Shown in pieces: positions 12,557 through 19,817 of a DNA stretch of 46,182 nt. Origin of the DNA: a virus; the IMG/VR virus record IMGVR_UViG_3300020152_000006, positions 1-46,182 of that record, one strand, 5' to 3'. Under the pieces are notes generated by a model. The model was not told the origin of the DNA. It did no database searches and saw only the letters and a list, made by a program, of their open reading frames with translations. A program made the translations under genes and the position numbers. Numbering within the stretch: position 1 is the first letter of the stretch; each line of letters begins with the position of its first letter.

Positions 12557-12857
12557 GGAATTGTCGGATGGCGTGTCGAGCGACATGACCATCCGGCAGA
12601 TCGCCGCGCTGCTGTACCTAGCGTCTCGCCCCGACGGCGTGACGCAACAGCAGCTCGCGGAAGCCATCGACAGTAGCAAGTCCGTGACGGCCAAGCTCGT
12701 CGCGGCGCTGTCCTCCAAGACCGGGGACATCCGTCGCGACGGCCTGGGCATGATCGACGTGGACTTGAATCCAAGCGACCTACGCGGCCGCATCCTCACG
12801 CTGTCCAAGAACGGCGAGAAGATGATCGGCCGCTTCACCCGCGCGCTCGCGGAGTAG
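12507..12857 (+). CDS. MarR-like winged-helix transcriptional regulator
   Basis: A 116-residue protein with a strong ribosome site (GGGAGGGAG) before ATG 12507. It has a winged-helix pattern: MTIRQIAALLYLASRPDGVT, then QQQLAEAIDSSKSVTAKLVA as the likely recognition helix-turn-helix, then a wing ending DLRGRILTLSKNGEKMI. The last block matches the DxRGRxLxLTxxG wing typical of the MarR family. Lying directly before integrase, with only 29 bases between them, it is the best candidate for a lysogeny repressor or a regulator of integration. Candidate binding sites are the inverted repeats at 12303 and 6476. The MarR-like family call is fairly safe; the lysogeny role is inferred. Confidence 0.7.
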   Translation: MDVNASLKAGRAFRAIRELSDGVSSDMTIRQIAALLYLASRPDGVTQQQLAEAIDSSKSVTAKLVAALSSKTGDIRRDGLGMIDVDLNPSDLRGRILTLSKNGEKMIGRFTRALAE

Positions 12858-12886
12858 TAGGCGACAGACACAAGGGAGACCAGCAC

Positions 12887-14017
12887 ATGAAGCTAGTGAA
12901 GCGCGGAGGGACGTGGCAAGTCCACTTCGAGGATATGCACGGCCAACGCCAGCGTATCTCGACCGGCATCCGAGTTAATCCGGCTCTGCCGGACGAAGGC
13001 AAGGCGTCGGCAAACCTCGCGGGCATCGAGAAGATGCGGGCCGCGCTGATGGGCAACGTGCCTGCGGAGGTACGCCGCGCAGCGGGCAAGTACCGCACGC
13101 TCGCCCAGGCGCTCCACTACACGCTCGACCACCACTGGGAGAAGAAGAAGGCCAACCGATCCTTCCGCTACCGCGTTGACCTGATCTCCAAGGACATCGG
13201 CTACTGGCGCCTGGACGAGATCACCTATTCGATGCTGGAGGACTACGGGAACGAGCTGGAGAAGCGCGGCAACTCGGAGGCCACCCGCAACCGCAAAATG
13301 TCGGCCATCCACTTCGCGATGAAGCAGGCGCAGCGGCGCGGCGAGATCGAGAAGATCCCGGACATCCCGCGCTGGGCCGAGAACAACGTGAAGGAACGCT
13401 ACCTCACGCTCGAAGAGGAACGCACGCTGCTCGATTCCATCGCGAAGAACGCCGCGGCCGCCGACCTCCAAGGGCAGTACCTCCTTGCCCTGGTCCCGTT
13501 CCTGCTGGACACCGGCCTGCGCGCCAGCGAGGCGCTGCTCCAGCGTGAGCAGGACTTGGGCGATCGCATCTGGCTCAAGCACGGCTCGACCAAGTCGGGC
13601 AAGGGCCGCGTCGTGCCGCTGACCGAGCGGGCGAGGGCGTCGCTGAACACCCTCTTCGATTCCCCGTTCCACTGGGAACTGGTGGGCGCCTACGCACGCG
13701 ACCGGAGTCTCCCCACGCAACGCCTCGGGGGCATCTTCAAGCGCGCGGTGAAGCGCGCGGGGATCAAGGGGATCACCCTCCACACCCTGCGGCATACCTG
13801 CGCGTCCCGCCTGGTGCAAGCCGGGATGGACCTGTATCGGGTGAAGGAGTGGCTCGGCCATTCCTCGATCGTCGTCACCGAGCGCTACGCCCACCTCGCG
13901 CCGAAGAGCCTGGACGCCGGCGTTGCCGCGCTCGAGTCCTTCCAGCGGCCCGCCGCGGAAGGTGTCCCGCTGGCAACCACTGGCACGCCGAGTGTCCGCG
14001 GCGACATGGTTCACTAA
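12887..14017 (+). CDS. int: tyrosine site-specific recombinase (phage integrase)
   Basis: A 376-residue tyrosine recombinase with a complete active site: R212 (TGLRASEA), K236 (STKSGKGRVVPL), H299 and R302 (LHTLRHTCASR), H325 (WLGHSS) and nucleophile Y334 (TERYAHLAP). An N-terminal arm-binding-like region (KRGGTWQVHFEDMHGQRQRI) and a SAM-like core-binding domain (about 65-165) precede it. ATG 12887 follows the early-type leader ACACAAGGGAGACCAGCAC. It would insert the phage genome into a host tRNA gene; an attP candidate lies 103 bases downstream. Integrases just before the RNA polymerase gene are known in T7-like cyanophages and pelagiphages, so the arrangement has precedent. Confidence 0.93.
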   Translation: MKLVKRGGTWQVHFEDMHGQRQRISTGIRVNPALPDEGKASANLAGIEKMRAALMGNVPAEVRRAAGKYRTLAQALHYTLDHHWEKKKANRSFRYRVDLISKDIGYWRLDEITYSMLEDYGNELEKRGNSEATRNRKMSAIHFAMKQAQRRGEIEKIPDIPRWAENNVKERYLTLEEERTLLDSIAKNAAAADLQGQYLLALVPFLLDTGLRASEALLQREQDLGDRIWLKHGSTKSGKGRVVPLTERARASLNTLFDSPFHWELVGAYARDRSLPTQRLGGIFKRAVKRAGIKGITLHTLRHTCASRLVQAGMDLYRVKEWLGHSSIVVTERYAHLAPKSLDAGVAALESFQRPAAEGVPLATTGTPSVRGDMVH

Positions 14018-14094
14018 AGGGAACCAAATCCGCCGCCGTTTGGCACACCCAGCGGCGGCGTCAAGAAGCGGAAGTCGAGGGGATTCAGGGGTTT

Positions 14095-14111
14095 ACGGGC
14101 ACGAAGCCCGT
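14095..14111 (+). terminator. hairpin after the integrase gene
   Basis: ACGGGC (14095-14100), loop ACGAA, GCCCGT (14106-14111). The T-tract is poor (TTGAG), so it is a weak terminator or simply a stable 3' end for the integrase mRNA. It directly adjoins the tRNA-like attP core. Confidence 0.4.
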
Positions 14112-14119
14112 TGAGATCA

Positions 14120-14167
14120 TGCCGGAGGAGGGACTCGAACTCCCACGAATCCGGCGCCACACCTGAG
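14120..14167 (-). other. attP: attP candidate: 3' half of a tRNA-Leu(CAG)-like sequence
   Basis: Read on the minus strand from 14167 to 14120, this starts with CTCAGGT, the anticodon loop of tRNA-Leu(CAG). It continues with a variable-arm-like TGGCGCCGGATTCGT, the T-arm GGGAG-TTCGAGT-CCCTC, acceptor strand CTCCGGC and discriminator A. No 5' half is present, so it is not a working tRNA gene. One T-stem pair is broken (A opposite C), as expected in a phage copy free to drift. Phages that use tyrosine integrases commonly carry the 3' end of the target tRNA as attP so that the host gene is restored. The crossover probably lies in the anticodon or T-loop. Confidence 0.65.
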
Positions 14168-14190
14168 TTTCTTCTCTGACTTCCTGACAC

Positions 14191-14216
14191 GCACGGCACC
14201 AATTCCGGTGCTGTGC
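14191..14216 (+). other. 10-bp hairpin upstream of the RNA polymerase promoter
   Basis: GCACGGCACC (14191-14200) pairs with GGTGCTGTGC (14207-14216) around AATTCC, with one G-U pair. It lies between attP and the phage promoter at 14244, and could be an integrase/excision factor site, an RNase III site or an insulator. TGACAC repeats at 14185 and 14235 flank it. Confidence 0.5.
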
Positions 14217-14243
14217 CACGAGCGGGCACACCTCTGACACACC

Positions 14244-14260
14244 GTCAGTGCTTGCTCTAG
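14244..14260 (+). promoter_or_regulatory. phage RNA polymerase promoter, copy 1 (before its own gene)
   Basis: GTCAGTGCTTGCTCTAG, identical at all 17 positions to copies at 16809 and 28534. All three are on the + strand at the heads of transcription units and lie outside coding sequence. That is how promoters of single-subunit T7-like polymerases are distributed. This copy ends 38 bases before the GTG start of the RNA polymerase gene. Confidence 0.8.
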
Positions 14261-14298
14261 CTATCGGGGCGAAGCCCCAAGTTCAGGGAGAACTTCAA

Positions 14299-16785
14299 GT
14301 GACACACGAGACCTATCAGGAGCGCGCGGAGCGTCAGCGCGAGATCGAGCAGGACGCCCTCGCACTGGGCGTCACCCGCTACCGGAGTGACCGGCCCCTG
14401 CCGTGGCAGACCGGCAACCACGACCGAGGGGAGACAGACCTGGCCCCCGGCAAGACCCTCCTCAAGCGCTACGTCGAGCCCGTCGCCGAGGCGCTGGCCG
14501 AGTTCCTCGACGCGACTGCCGCGGGCAAGGCTGTCCACAAGTCCGTGTCGGCCCAGTACCTCGTCCACATCGACCCGCTCCAGGCGGCCTACCTGGCCTT
14601 GCGGTTCGGGATCAACGGCGCCTCCGCCGGCAAGACCTTCACCAACGTCGCGCTGAACATCGGCGACGCCATCCAGGAGCACCTGGAGATGCTGAAGATG
14701 GCGAAGGACCACCCCGGGCTCCACCGGAAGCTCACTCGCCAGCTCGCGCGGTCCACCTCGGCCGAGCACCGGCTGGGCGTGCTCCGGCACGTCCGCGAGA
14801 AGTACGCGCTGGAGCGCATGGCCTGGTCCAAGCAGGAACGTCTGCACATCGGGACCAAGATGATCGAGATGCTCCTGGCCGCCACGCCGCTCTTCGAGAC
14901 CGTGAAGCATAGCCAGGGCGCCAACCGCACCACGCAGTTCCTCCAGTTCACCCCGGACACCGTCGAGTGGCTGGAGAAGACCCACGGGCGCTGCGAGCTG
15001 CTGTCCCCGATCCACCTCCCGATGATCGTCCCGCCGCGGAAGTGGCGCACCCCGTTCAGCGGCGGCTACCTGACCGACGCCCTCCGGCCGAAGCTGGTCC
15101 GCACCCGGAACCGGAACTACCTGGACGAGCTGGGCGGCGTCGACCTGACCGCGGTCATGTCGGCCGTCAACGCCGTGCAGGAGACACCGTGGCGCATCTC
15201 GCGGAAGGTCCTGGAGGTGCTCGACGAGGAGCTGACGATGGGCGGCGGCGTCGCCGGCCTGCCGCGCCAGCATCCCCTTCCGCTGCCCCCGCGGCCCGCC
15301 TCGGTGCCCGAGGGGCTCCCTGCCGACAAGCTGACGGCGTCCCAGAAGGAAGACCTCACCGCCTGGAAGGCGGCCGCAGCCAAGGTCCACGCCGAGAACG
15401 CGGCGAACGAGCAGGAGAGGATCGTCCTGGCCCAGAAGCTCTACGTCGCCTACCGCTTCCAGGACGAGGAGTCCATCTACTTCCCGCACTACCTCGACTT
15501 CCGCGGCCGCGTGTACCCGATGACGGCCTACCTCAACCCGCAGGGCGATGATGTCTGCCGCGGGATGCTGGAGTTCGCCGACGGCAAGCCGCTGGGCGAG
15601 GACGGGGCGTTCTGGCTGGCGGTCCACATCGCCGGCCTCTGGGGAGTCGACAAGGTGTCCTTCGAGGAGCGCTACAACTGGGTGAAGGAGCACGAGGAGA
15701 AGATCCTGGCCGCCGCGCTGGAGCCCCACGCCGACGACGCCTTCTGGCGCACCGCGGAGAAGCCGTGGCAAGCCTTAGCGGCGTGCATCGACTGGCTGGG
15801 CTATAGCCTCAACGGCGACACCCACGTCTCGCACCTTCCGATCGCGATGGACGGGTCCTGCTCGGGCCTCCAGCACTACTCGGCCCTGCTCCGGGATCCC
15901 GTCGGCGGCTGCGCGGTGAACCTCGTGCCCCAGGAAATCCCCGCCGACGTCTACTCGATGGTCGCCGAACGCGCCCAAGATTTGTCCAATGGTTTCCTCA
16001 AGGACACCAATCTAGGGCACATGGCGCGCGCCTGGGAGGGCAAGTTCGTCCGCAAGATCGCGAAGCAGCCGACCATGACGCTGTGCTACTCGGCGACCAA
16101 GTTCGGCATGAAGCAGCAGATCGAGAGTGCGCTGCGCAAGCTGGACGAGGAGGGGCCGTTCCTGCCCGAGGACGTGGACCGCTACAAGGCGGCCATCTAC
16201 GCCGCGGACATCATCTGGGAAGCCCTCGGTGACACCGTCGTCGCCGCCAGCGGGGCGATGGAGTGGCTCAAGCGGGTGTCGGACGTGGCCGTCGAGGCCA
16301 ACATGCCGATCCGCTGGACCTCGCCGATCGGTCTGCCGGTGATGCAGGACTACCGCGAGCAGCGCGGCAAGCAGATCGCCGTCTTCCTCGGCGGCCGGCG
16401 TCTGCAACTGATGGTCAACGAGGACACGGACACTCGGTCCAAGCGGCGCCAGTCCAGCGGCATCGCCCCGAACTTCGTCCACTCGCTCGACGCGGCACAC
16501 CTCCTGGCGACCGTGAACCTGGCGACGCTCAACGGCATCCGCCACTTCGCCATGATCCACGACTCCTTCGGGTGCCACGCCGCGGACACGACCCTGATGA
16601 ACGCGGTGCTGCGCGAGTCCTTCGTTGACCAGTACGAAGAGCCCGTGCTGGAGAGGTTCCGCAACGACATCGTCGAGCAACTCTCGATGACCCACCCGGA
16701 GCTGGCGGAGAAGATCCCGCCGTTGCCTCCGACCGGAACGCTGGAGCTGGCCGCTGTGAAGGACAGCGAGTTCTTCTTTGCCTAA
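14299..16785 (+). CDS. single-subunit DNA-dependent RNA polymerase (T7 gp1-like)
   Basis: An 828-residue phage RNA polymerase. The palm has D518 in AMDGSCSGLQHYSALLRD and D755 in MIHDSFG (T7 D537 and D812). The fingers have K589 and Y597 in AKQPTMTLCYSATKFG (T7 K631 and Y639). GIAPNFVHSLDAAHL and the C-terminal foot EFFFA also match the family. The specificity-loop region lies before that block (around RWTSPIGLPVMQDYREQRG). I chose GTG 14299, with AGGGAG ten bases before it, because an earlier in-frame GTG (14248) lies inside the promoter. The enzyme should transcribe the replication and virion blocks from the 17-bp promoter, and also its own gene. T7's enzyme has 883 residues. Confidence 0.96.
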   Translation: MTHETYQERAERQREIEQDALALGVTRYRSDRPLPWQTGNHDRGETDLAPGKTLLKRYVEPVAEALAEFLDATAAGKAVHKSVSAQYLVHIDPLQAAYLALRFGINGASAGKTFTNVALNIGDAIQEHLEMLKMAKDHPGLHRKLTRQLARSTSAEHRLGVLRHVREKYALERMAWSKQERLHIGTKMIEMLLAATPLFETVKHSQGANRTTQFLQFTPDTVEWLEKTHGRCELLSPIHLPMIVPPRKWRTPFSGGYLTDALRPKLVRTRNRNYLDELGGVDLTAVMSAVNAVQETPWRISRKVLEVLDEELTMGGGVAGLPRQHPLPLPPRPASVPEGLPADKLTASQKEDLTAWKAAAAKVHAENAANEQERIVLAQKLYVAYRFQDEESIYFPHYLDFRGRVYPMTAYLNPQGDDVCRGMLEFADGKPLGEDGAFWLAVHIAGLWGVDKVSFEERYNWVKEHEEKILAAALEPHADDAFWRTAEKPWQALAACIDWLGYSLNGDTHVSHLPIAMDGSCSGLQHYSALLRDPVGGCAVNLVPQEIPADVYSMVAERAQDLSNGFLKDTNLGHMARAWEGKFVRKIAKQPTMTLCYSATKFGMKQQIESALRKLDEEGPFLPEDVDRYKAAIYAADIIWEALGDTVVAASGAMEWLKRVSDVAVEANMPIRWTSPIGLPVMQDYREQRGKQIAVFLGGRRLQLMVNEDTDTRSKRRQSSGIAPNFVHSLDAAHLLATVNLATLNGIRHFAMIHDSFGCHAADTTLMNAVLRESFVDQYEEPVLERFRNDIVEQLSMTHPELAEKIPPLPPTGTLELAAVKDSEFFFA

Positions 16786-16786
16786 A

Positions 16787-16804
16787 GGTTTCCGATAGGA
16801 AACC
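16787..16804 (+). terminator. hairpin GGTTTCC-GATA-GGAAACC after the RNA polymerase gene
   Basis: A perfect 7-bp stem (16787-16793/16798-16804) begins two bases after the stop codon and ends five bases before the next phage promoter. No T-run follows, so it may be an RNase III-type processing site or a weak terminator. It resembles the hairpin at 5514. Confidence 0.5.
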
Positions 16805-16808
16805 AAAG

Positions 16809-16825
16809 GTCAGTGCTTGCTCTAG
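16809..16825 (+). promoter_or_regulatory. phage RNA polymerase promoter, copy 2 (replication block)
   Basis: Exact second copy of GTCAGTGCTTGCTCTAG, 24 bases after the RNA polymerase stop codon. It would drive the run of genes from 16916 through the replication genes. Confidence 0.8.
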
Positions 16826-16838
16826 CAATTCCTCCAAA

Positions 16839-16893
16839 CGCGACCCCCGCCGGACCTCCTGGCTCTCCCTCTGGGACCCGGCGGCGGGGCGCG
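16839..16893 (+). promoter_or_regulatory. GC-rich stem-loop in the leader of gene 16916
   Basis: CGCG (16839-16842) and CCCCGCCGG (16845-16853) pair with CCGGCGGCGGGG (16878-16889) and CGCG (16890-16893), with a three-base bulge. The loop is about 24 bases. It lies between promoter copy 2 and the ribosome site CCAAGGGAGACACCC, so the replication-block mRNA starts with a very stable structure. Confidence 0.5.
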
Positions 16894-16915
16894 ACCTACA
16901 CCAAGGGAGACACCC

Positions 16916-17203
16916 ATGTTGCAGCCCCACAACGTCACCGATCGCCTCGGCTGGGTTTCGCCGGTCGCGATCCAGCCCGCGGCCTTCCGCGTCCTCGACA
17001 GGCTCCAGCGCCTCGACCCCGCAGTCCAGATCACGGCAACCGCCGTGGCCTTGTGCGCGATGTCGGAGGCGCTGGGCCTGCGTATGCGGGACGTCATCAA
17101 CGTGGCTGAGAACACCCTCCGGGATTCCGAGGGTCCGTACACCACGCACATCCAGGCCATTCGCGAGTACGCGAAGGGCGAGCTTCTACGAAAGGGAGAG
17201 TGA
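16916..17203 (+). CDS. hypothetical protein, first gene after promoter copy 2 (95 aa)
   Basis: A 95-residue protein with ATG 16916 after CCAAGGGAGACACCC, the same ribosome motif as the early genes. The sequence is helical with a hydrophobic core (AVQITATAVALCAMSEALGL RMRDVINVAENTL) and no membrane-length span. In T7-like phages this place holds small host-takeover or ligase-region genes; no similarity can be claimed. It ends one base before the next start. Confidence 0.7.
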   Translation: MLQPHNVTDRLGWVSPVAIQPAAFRVLDRLQRLDPAVQITATAVALCAMSEALGLRMRDVINVAENTLRDSEGPYTTHIQAIREYAKGELLRKGE

Positions 17204-17204
17204 G

Positions 17205-17414
17205 ATGAAGAACAGCCGAAACGCCAAGCCCCGCCGCATGTCGGCCTTCGAGCGCGAGACCGAGCGCCGCCGCAAGGAGATGCTCCGCAACATCGCCGGC
17301 CGCGTGGCCCATGTGCCGAAGTCGACGCTCCGCCTCCTGCCTCGATCCATGCGGCTGATGCTGATTCCGCCGAAGAGGGGCGCGAACGTGCAGATCAAGG
17401 CGGTGGTGGCATGA
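17205..17414 (+). CDS. small highly basic protein, unrecognised (69 aa)
   Basis: ATG 17205 follows AAAGGGAGAGTG. The 69-residue product is very rich in Arg and Lys (NAKPRRMSAFERETERRRKE; HVPKSTLRLLPRSMRLMLIP), pointing to nucleic-acid binding. No zinc or helix-turn-helix motif is visible. It overlaps the next gene by four bases. Confidence 0.65.
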   Translation: MKNSRNAKPRRMSAFERETERRRKEMLRNIAGRVAHVPKSTLRLLPRSMRLMLIPPKRGANVQIKAVVA

Positions 17415-17665
17415 ACTCCGGTCTGAAGCGCACTGTCGCCGCCCGCGGCCGCTTGATCCACCGCAGCAAGGACATCGAGCGGCACGTCCTGGTGTTGCCG
17501 AGTGGCGCCGAGATCTTCCTCGGTATGCGCGTCAGTACCGGGAAGGTCGGCGGCCGCAACGACGGGCGCACGTTCGTCGCCGGCATCCAGGCCGCGAAGC
17601 GAAGCGGGCTCTGGAGCGCGGCGGGCATCCGTTCGCTGAAGCAAGAGGTGTGGCATGGCCGATAA
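17411..17665 (+). CDS. small basic protein, unrecognised (84 aa)
   Basis: ATG 17411 is coupled to the preceding stop. The 84-residue product has a beta-rich basic core (RLIHRSKDIERHVLVLPSGA EIFLGMRVSTG) and a helical end. The size and charge suggest a nucleic-acid or nucleoprotein partner. It overlaps the following gene by 11 bases. No family is recognised. Confidence 0.65.
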   Translation: MNSGLKRTVAARGRLIHRSKDIERHVLVLPSGAEIFLGMRVSTGKVGGRNDGRTFVAGIQAAKRSGLWSAAGIRSLKQEVWHGR

Positions 17666-17855
17666 GAAGGCCGTCTACATCCACTCGCAGTCTTTCTTCG
17701 ACGGCGACCGCTGGGCCGCCCACGACAAGGTCGGCGAACTCCTGGCGCGCGGCGTCGGGCAGATCGCCGTCTCCCGCAAGGGCGACGCCTACACCGTGTC
17801 CTGGCCCGAGCGTTTCATCCCGCCGGCGCTGCCGCCGAAGGCGAACGTCGCATGA
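17655..17855 (+). CDS. small protein, unrecognised (66 aa)
   Basis: ATG 17655 lies inside the end of the preceding gene, after AAGAGGTGTGGC. The 66-residue product has a strand-helix-strand pattern (KKAVYIHSQSFFDGDRWAAH; GQIAVSRKGDAYTVSWPER). No motif is recognised. It overlaps the next gene by four bases, in a run of small coupled genes leading to SSB. Confidence 0.65.
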   Translation: MADKKAVYIHSQSFFDGDRWAAHDKVGELLARGVGQIAVSRKGDAYTVSWPERFIPPALPPKANVA

Positions 17856-18037
17856 CCCTCTACCACTCGACGCTCTACGTCGACACCCACGGAGTCGTTA
17901 TGACCAACCGCGTGTTCTTCATCAACGCCGCCATCGAGGAGATGCAGGCGACCGGCTACCTCTGCGAGCAGACGCTCCAGAGCCTTTCCCGCGACGAGCT
18001 TCAGCTCGTACAGCAGCGCGCCCGAGGAGGCAACTGA
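17852..18037 (+). CDS. small protein, unrecognised (61 aa)
   Basis: ATG 17852 overlaps the previous stop. The 61-residue product begins with a beta-hairpin-like MTLYHSTLYVDTHGVVMTNR and continues with an amphipathic helix containing one cysteine (IEEMQATGYLCEQTLQSLSR). No known motif. Coupled on both sides. Confidence 0.6.
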   Translation: MTLYHSTLYVDTHGVVMTNRVFFINAAIEEMQATGYLCEQTLQSLSRDELQLVQQRARGGN

Positions 18038-18279
18038 TGGCCCGCACCAAGCAGCACCCGCACGTCGGCAGATACGTGGCCCACTTCGAGGACGCCGACC
18101 CGAACGATCGCTCCCCGACTTATGACACCGCCGAGGAGGCCCTAGAGGCTCGCCGGCTGGCCGCCGAACACGGCATGGCGGATGACGGCGACGTCGTCTA
18201 CGTCTACGCGATCGTCGGCGTCAAGGCGATCCGCAAGCCAACCCTCACCGAGAACCTGGCGGAGGACCTGTCGGAATGA
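18037..18279 (+). CDS. small acidic protein, unrecognised (80 aa)
   Basis: The start is ATG 18037, sharing a base with the preceding TGA and following CCGAGGAGGCAAC. The frame is open far upstream, but that part is a shadow. The 80-residue product has a basic head and acidic body (VGRYVAHFEDADPNDRSPTY; DDGDVVYVYAIVGVKAIRKP) and an acidic tail. Function unknown. Confidence 0.65.
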   Translation: MARTKQHPHVGRYVAHFEDADPNDRSPTYDTAEEALEARRLAAEHGMADDGDVVYVYAIVGVKAIRKPTLTENLAEDLSE

Positions 18280-18701
18280 AGGTCCTCCCCGCAGGCACCC
18301 GCCGTTTCCTCCTGATCGACACCGCGGAGGTCGACCGCAACTTCCAGCGCCGTGCAGCTCGCGGCGCCGTTGCGATCGTAGCCGAGGCCGACCCGGATCG
18401 TCCCGGCACCTTCATCTACCACTCCGGCTTCGGCGTCCTGGCCGATGGCCCGGTGTCGCTCGCCTACGCCCCGACCGGCAAGGTCGCGGTCTACAAGCCC
18501 GGCTACCGGATGCCCCGCAAGGACGTCCGCGCCGCCTTCGTGACCGAGGGCCGCGTGGCGATTGCCGAGGATGTCAACGAGGCGCTCTCGCTGGAGATCG
18601 ACGCCGCCCCGATGCCCACCGCATCGAGCACCGAAACGTCCACCACCCGACCGTCGGCCAAGAAGGCGACCGTCAAGAAGACCGAGGAGAACAGCCAGTA
18701 G
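18276..18701 (+). CDS. hypothetical protein upstream of SSB (141 aa)
   Basis: A 141-residue protein from ATG 18276, coupled to the preceding gene. The first 105 residues are beta-rich (GTRRFLLIDTAEVDRNFQRR; GAVAIVAEADPDRPGTFIYH), followed by a Ser/Thr- and Lys-rich tail (TASSTETSTTRPSAKKATVK) that is probably flexible. Its stop overlaps the SSB start by one base. Tight coupling to SSB suggests a replication or recombination partner. Confidence 0.65.
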   Translation: MKVLPAGTRRFLLIDTAEVDRNFQRRAARGAVAIVAEADPDRPGTFIYHSGFGVLADGPVSLAYAPTGKVAVYKPGYRMPRKDVRAAFVTEGRVAIAEDVNEALSLEIDAAPMPTASSTETSTTRPSAKKATVKKTEENSQ

Positions 18702-19399
18702 TGGCAAAGCAGAATGACCGGCTCGAGGTCAACGTCGTCACGCCCCGCGGCGTCGCGATCTACCCGAAGCTCAACAAGCCGGACACCAAGTTCGACGCCG
18801 ACGGCGTCTACGAGACCAAGCTCAAGTTCGATCCCGACGCCACCGACGGCGTCATCGGCAAGAAGACCTCCACCTGGGCGGACATCAAGGCGGCCGTCGA
18901 CGCGAACCAGGCCGAGTTCCTGGCGCAGAAGAAGGCCGAACTCGCCAAGGGCGACGGCAAGGCCAAGAACAAGGCCAAGTCGATCGAGTCTGTCGAGTGG
19001 GGCGTCGAGCCCGACGTCAACGACGAGGGCGAAGAGACCGGCCTGGTCGTCGTCAAGGCGAAGATGAAGGCCAGCGGCACGTCCAAGAAGGACGGCTCCA
19101 AGTGGGAGCGCAAGCCGCGCCTGTTCGACGCCAAGGGCAAGCCGATGTCCGGCGACAAGGCGATCTGGGGCGGCTCGACCCTGAAGGTCGCCGGCAAGGT
19201 CGTCCCGTACTACAACGCGAAGGACAACGTCGTCGGTTCCACGTTCTACCTGGAAGGCGTGCAGGTCATCGACCTCGTCTCCGGTGGCGGGCGTGACGCC
19301 GGCTCGATGGGCTTCGGCGAAGAGGACGGCTACACCGAGGAGGAGACTCCGTTCGGCGTGGAAGACAGCGGCGACGACGGTGACGACGGCAACTTCTAA
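18701..19399 (+). CDS. single-stranded DNA-binding protein (T7 gp2.5-like)
   Basis: A 232-residue protein starting at GTG 18701 (TAGTG overlap). It has an OB-fold-like N-terminal domain (NVVTPRGVAIYPKLNKPDTK; GVYETKLKFDPDATDG) and the block IWGGSTLKVAGKVVPYYNAK, similar to IGGGSKLKVKYSLVPYKW of T7 gp2.5. It ends in a long acidic tail finishing GDDGDDGNF. In T7 the acidic tail with its last phenylalanine binds DNA polymerase and primase-helicase, and the same layout is kept here (T7 gp2.5: 232 residues). The protein coats single strands and coordinates the replisome. The gene order SSB, resolvase, amidase, primase-helicase follows T7 genes 2.5, 3, 3.5, 4. Confidence 0.88.
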   Translation: MAKQNDRLEVNVVTPRGVAIYPKLNKPDTKFDADGVYETKLKFDPDATDGVIGKKTSTWADIKAAVDANQAEFLAQKKAELAKGDGKAKNKAKSIESVEWGVEPDVNDEGEETGLVVVKAKMKASGTSKKDGSKWERKPRLFDAKGKPMSGDKAIWGGSTLKVAGKVVPYYNAKDNVVGSTFYLEGVQVIDLVSGGGRDAGSMGFGEEDGYTEEETPFGVEDSGDDGDDGNF

Positions 19400-19808
19400 G
19401 CTGCGTTTCCGTCTGGATCTCGACCCGATGCCGGCACCCAGGCCTCGGGCTCGAGCCATCCTGCCGAAGGGCGGCCGCAAGCCGATCGCCACGATCTACA
19501 ACCCCAGCGAATACACCGCCTGGAAGGACTCCGCGAAGGAGATGATCCGCGAGGAGCTGGCGGAAGCGGCGTTGCCGCTGGAAGGCCCGCTCACCGTCGG
19601 GATCATCGTCACCGTCGAACGTCCGAAGACCACCAAGCTCTCGGCGCCGAAGCCCGACGTCGACAACTTCGCGAAGGGCGTGCTCGACGCGATGACCGCA
19701 GCGGGCGTCTGGGGCGACGACTCCCAAGTGGAGTTCCTGGCAATCAAGAAACAGTGGGGCGAGTTCGGCTCCATCGACGTCGAGGTCACACCCGGCGTCC
19801 CCGTCTAG
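19380..19808 (+). CDS. RusA-family Holliday junction resolvase
   Basis: The central block PKPDVDNFAKGVLDAMTAAG followed by VWGDDSQVEFL is the RusA signature, with the metal-binding aspartates D-x-D and a later DD. RusA cleaves four-way junctions as a dimer. It stands where T7 has endonuclease I (gene 3), so a different fold has taken over the task of clearing branched DNA before packaging. The start is uncertain: GTG 19380 (142 residues) overlaps SSB by 20 bases and keeps the N-terminal strand KLRFRLDLDPMPAPRPR. ATG 19428 would cut into it. Confidence 0.85.
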   Translation: MTTATSKLRFRLDLDPMPAPRPRARAILPKGGRKPIATIYNPSEYTAWKDSAKEMIREELAEAALPLEGPLTVGIIVTVERPKTTKLSAPKPDVDNFAKGVLDAMTAAGVWGDDSQVEFLAIKKQWGEFGSIDVEVTPGVPV

Positions 19809-19817
19809 GAGACACCA

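Noticed and set aside
14120-14167. Functional tRNA-Leu gene
   Set aside because: Only the 3' half is present, the anticodon stem has no partner upstream and one T-stem pair is broken. It is better explained as attP.
14185-14240. TGACAC repeats as integrase arm sites
   Set aside because: Two copies of a six-base word are too few and too short to support arm-type sites.
14248-14298. Extended N-terminus of the RNA polymerase from GTG 14248
   Set aside because: This start lies inside the conserved 17-bp promoter, whose other copies have no gene in that frame; GTG 14299 has its own AGGGAG ribosome site.
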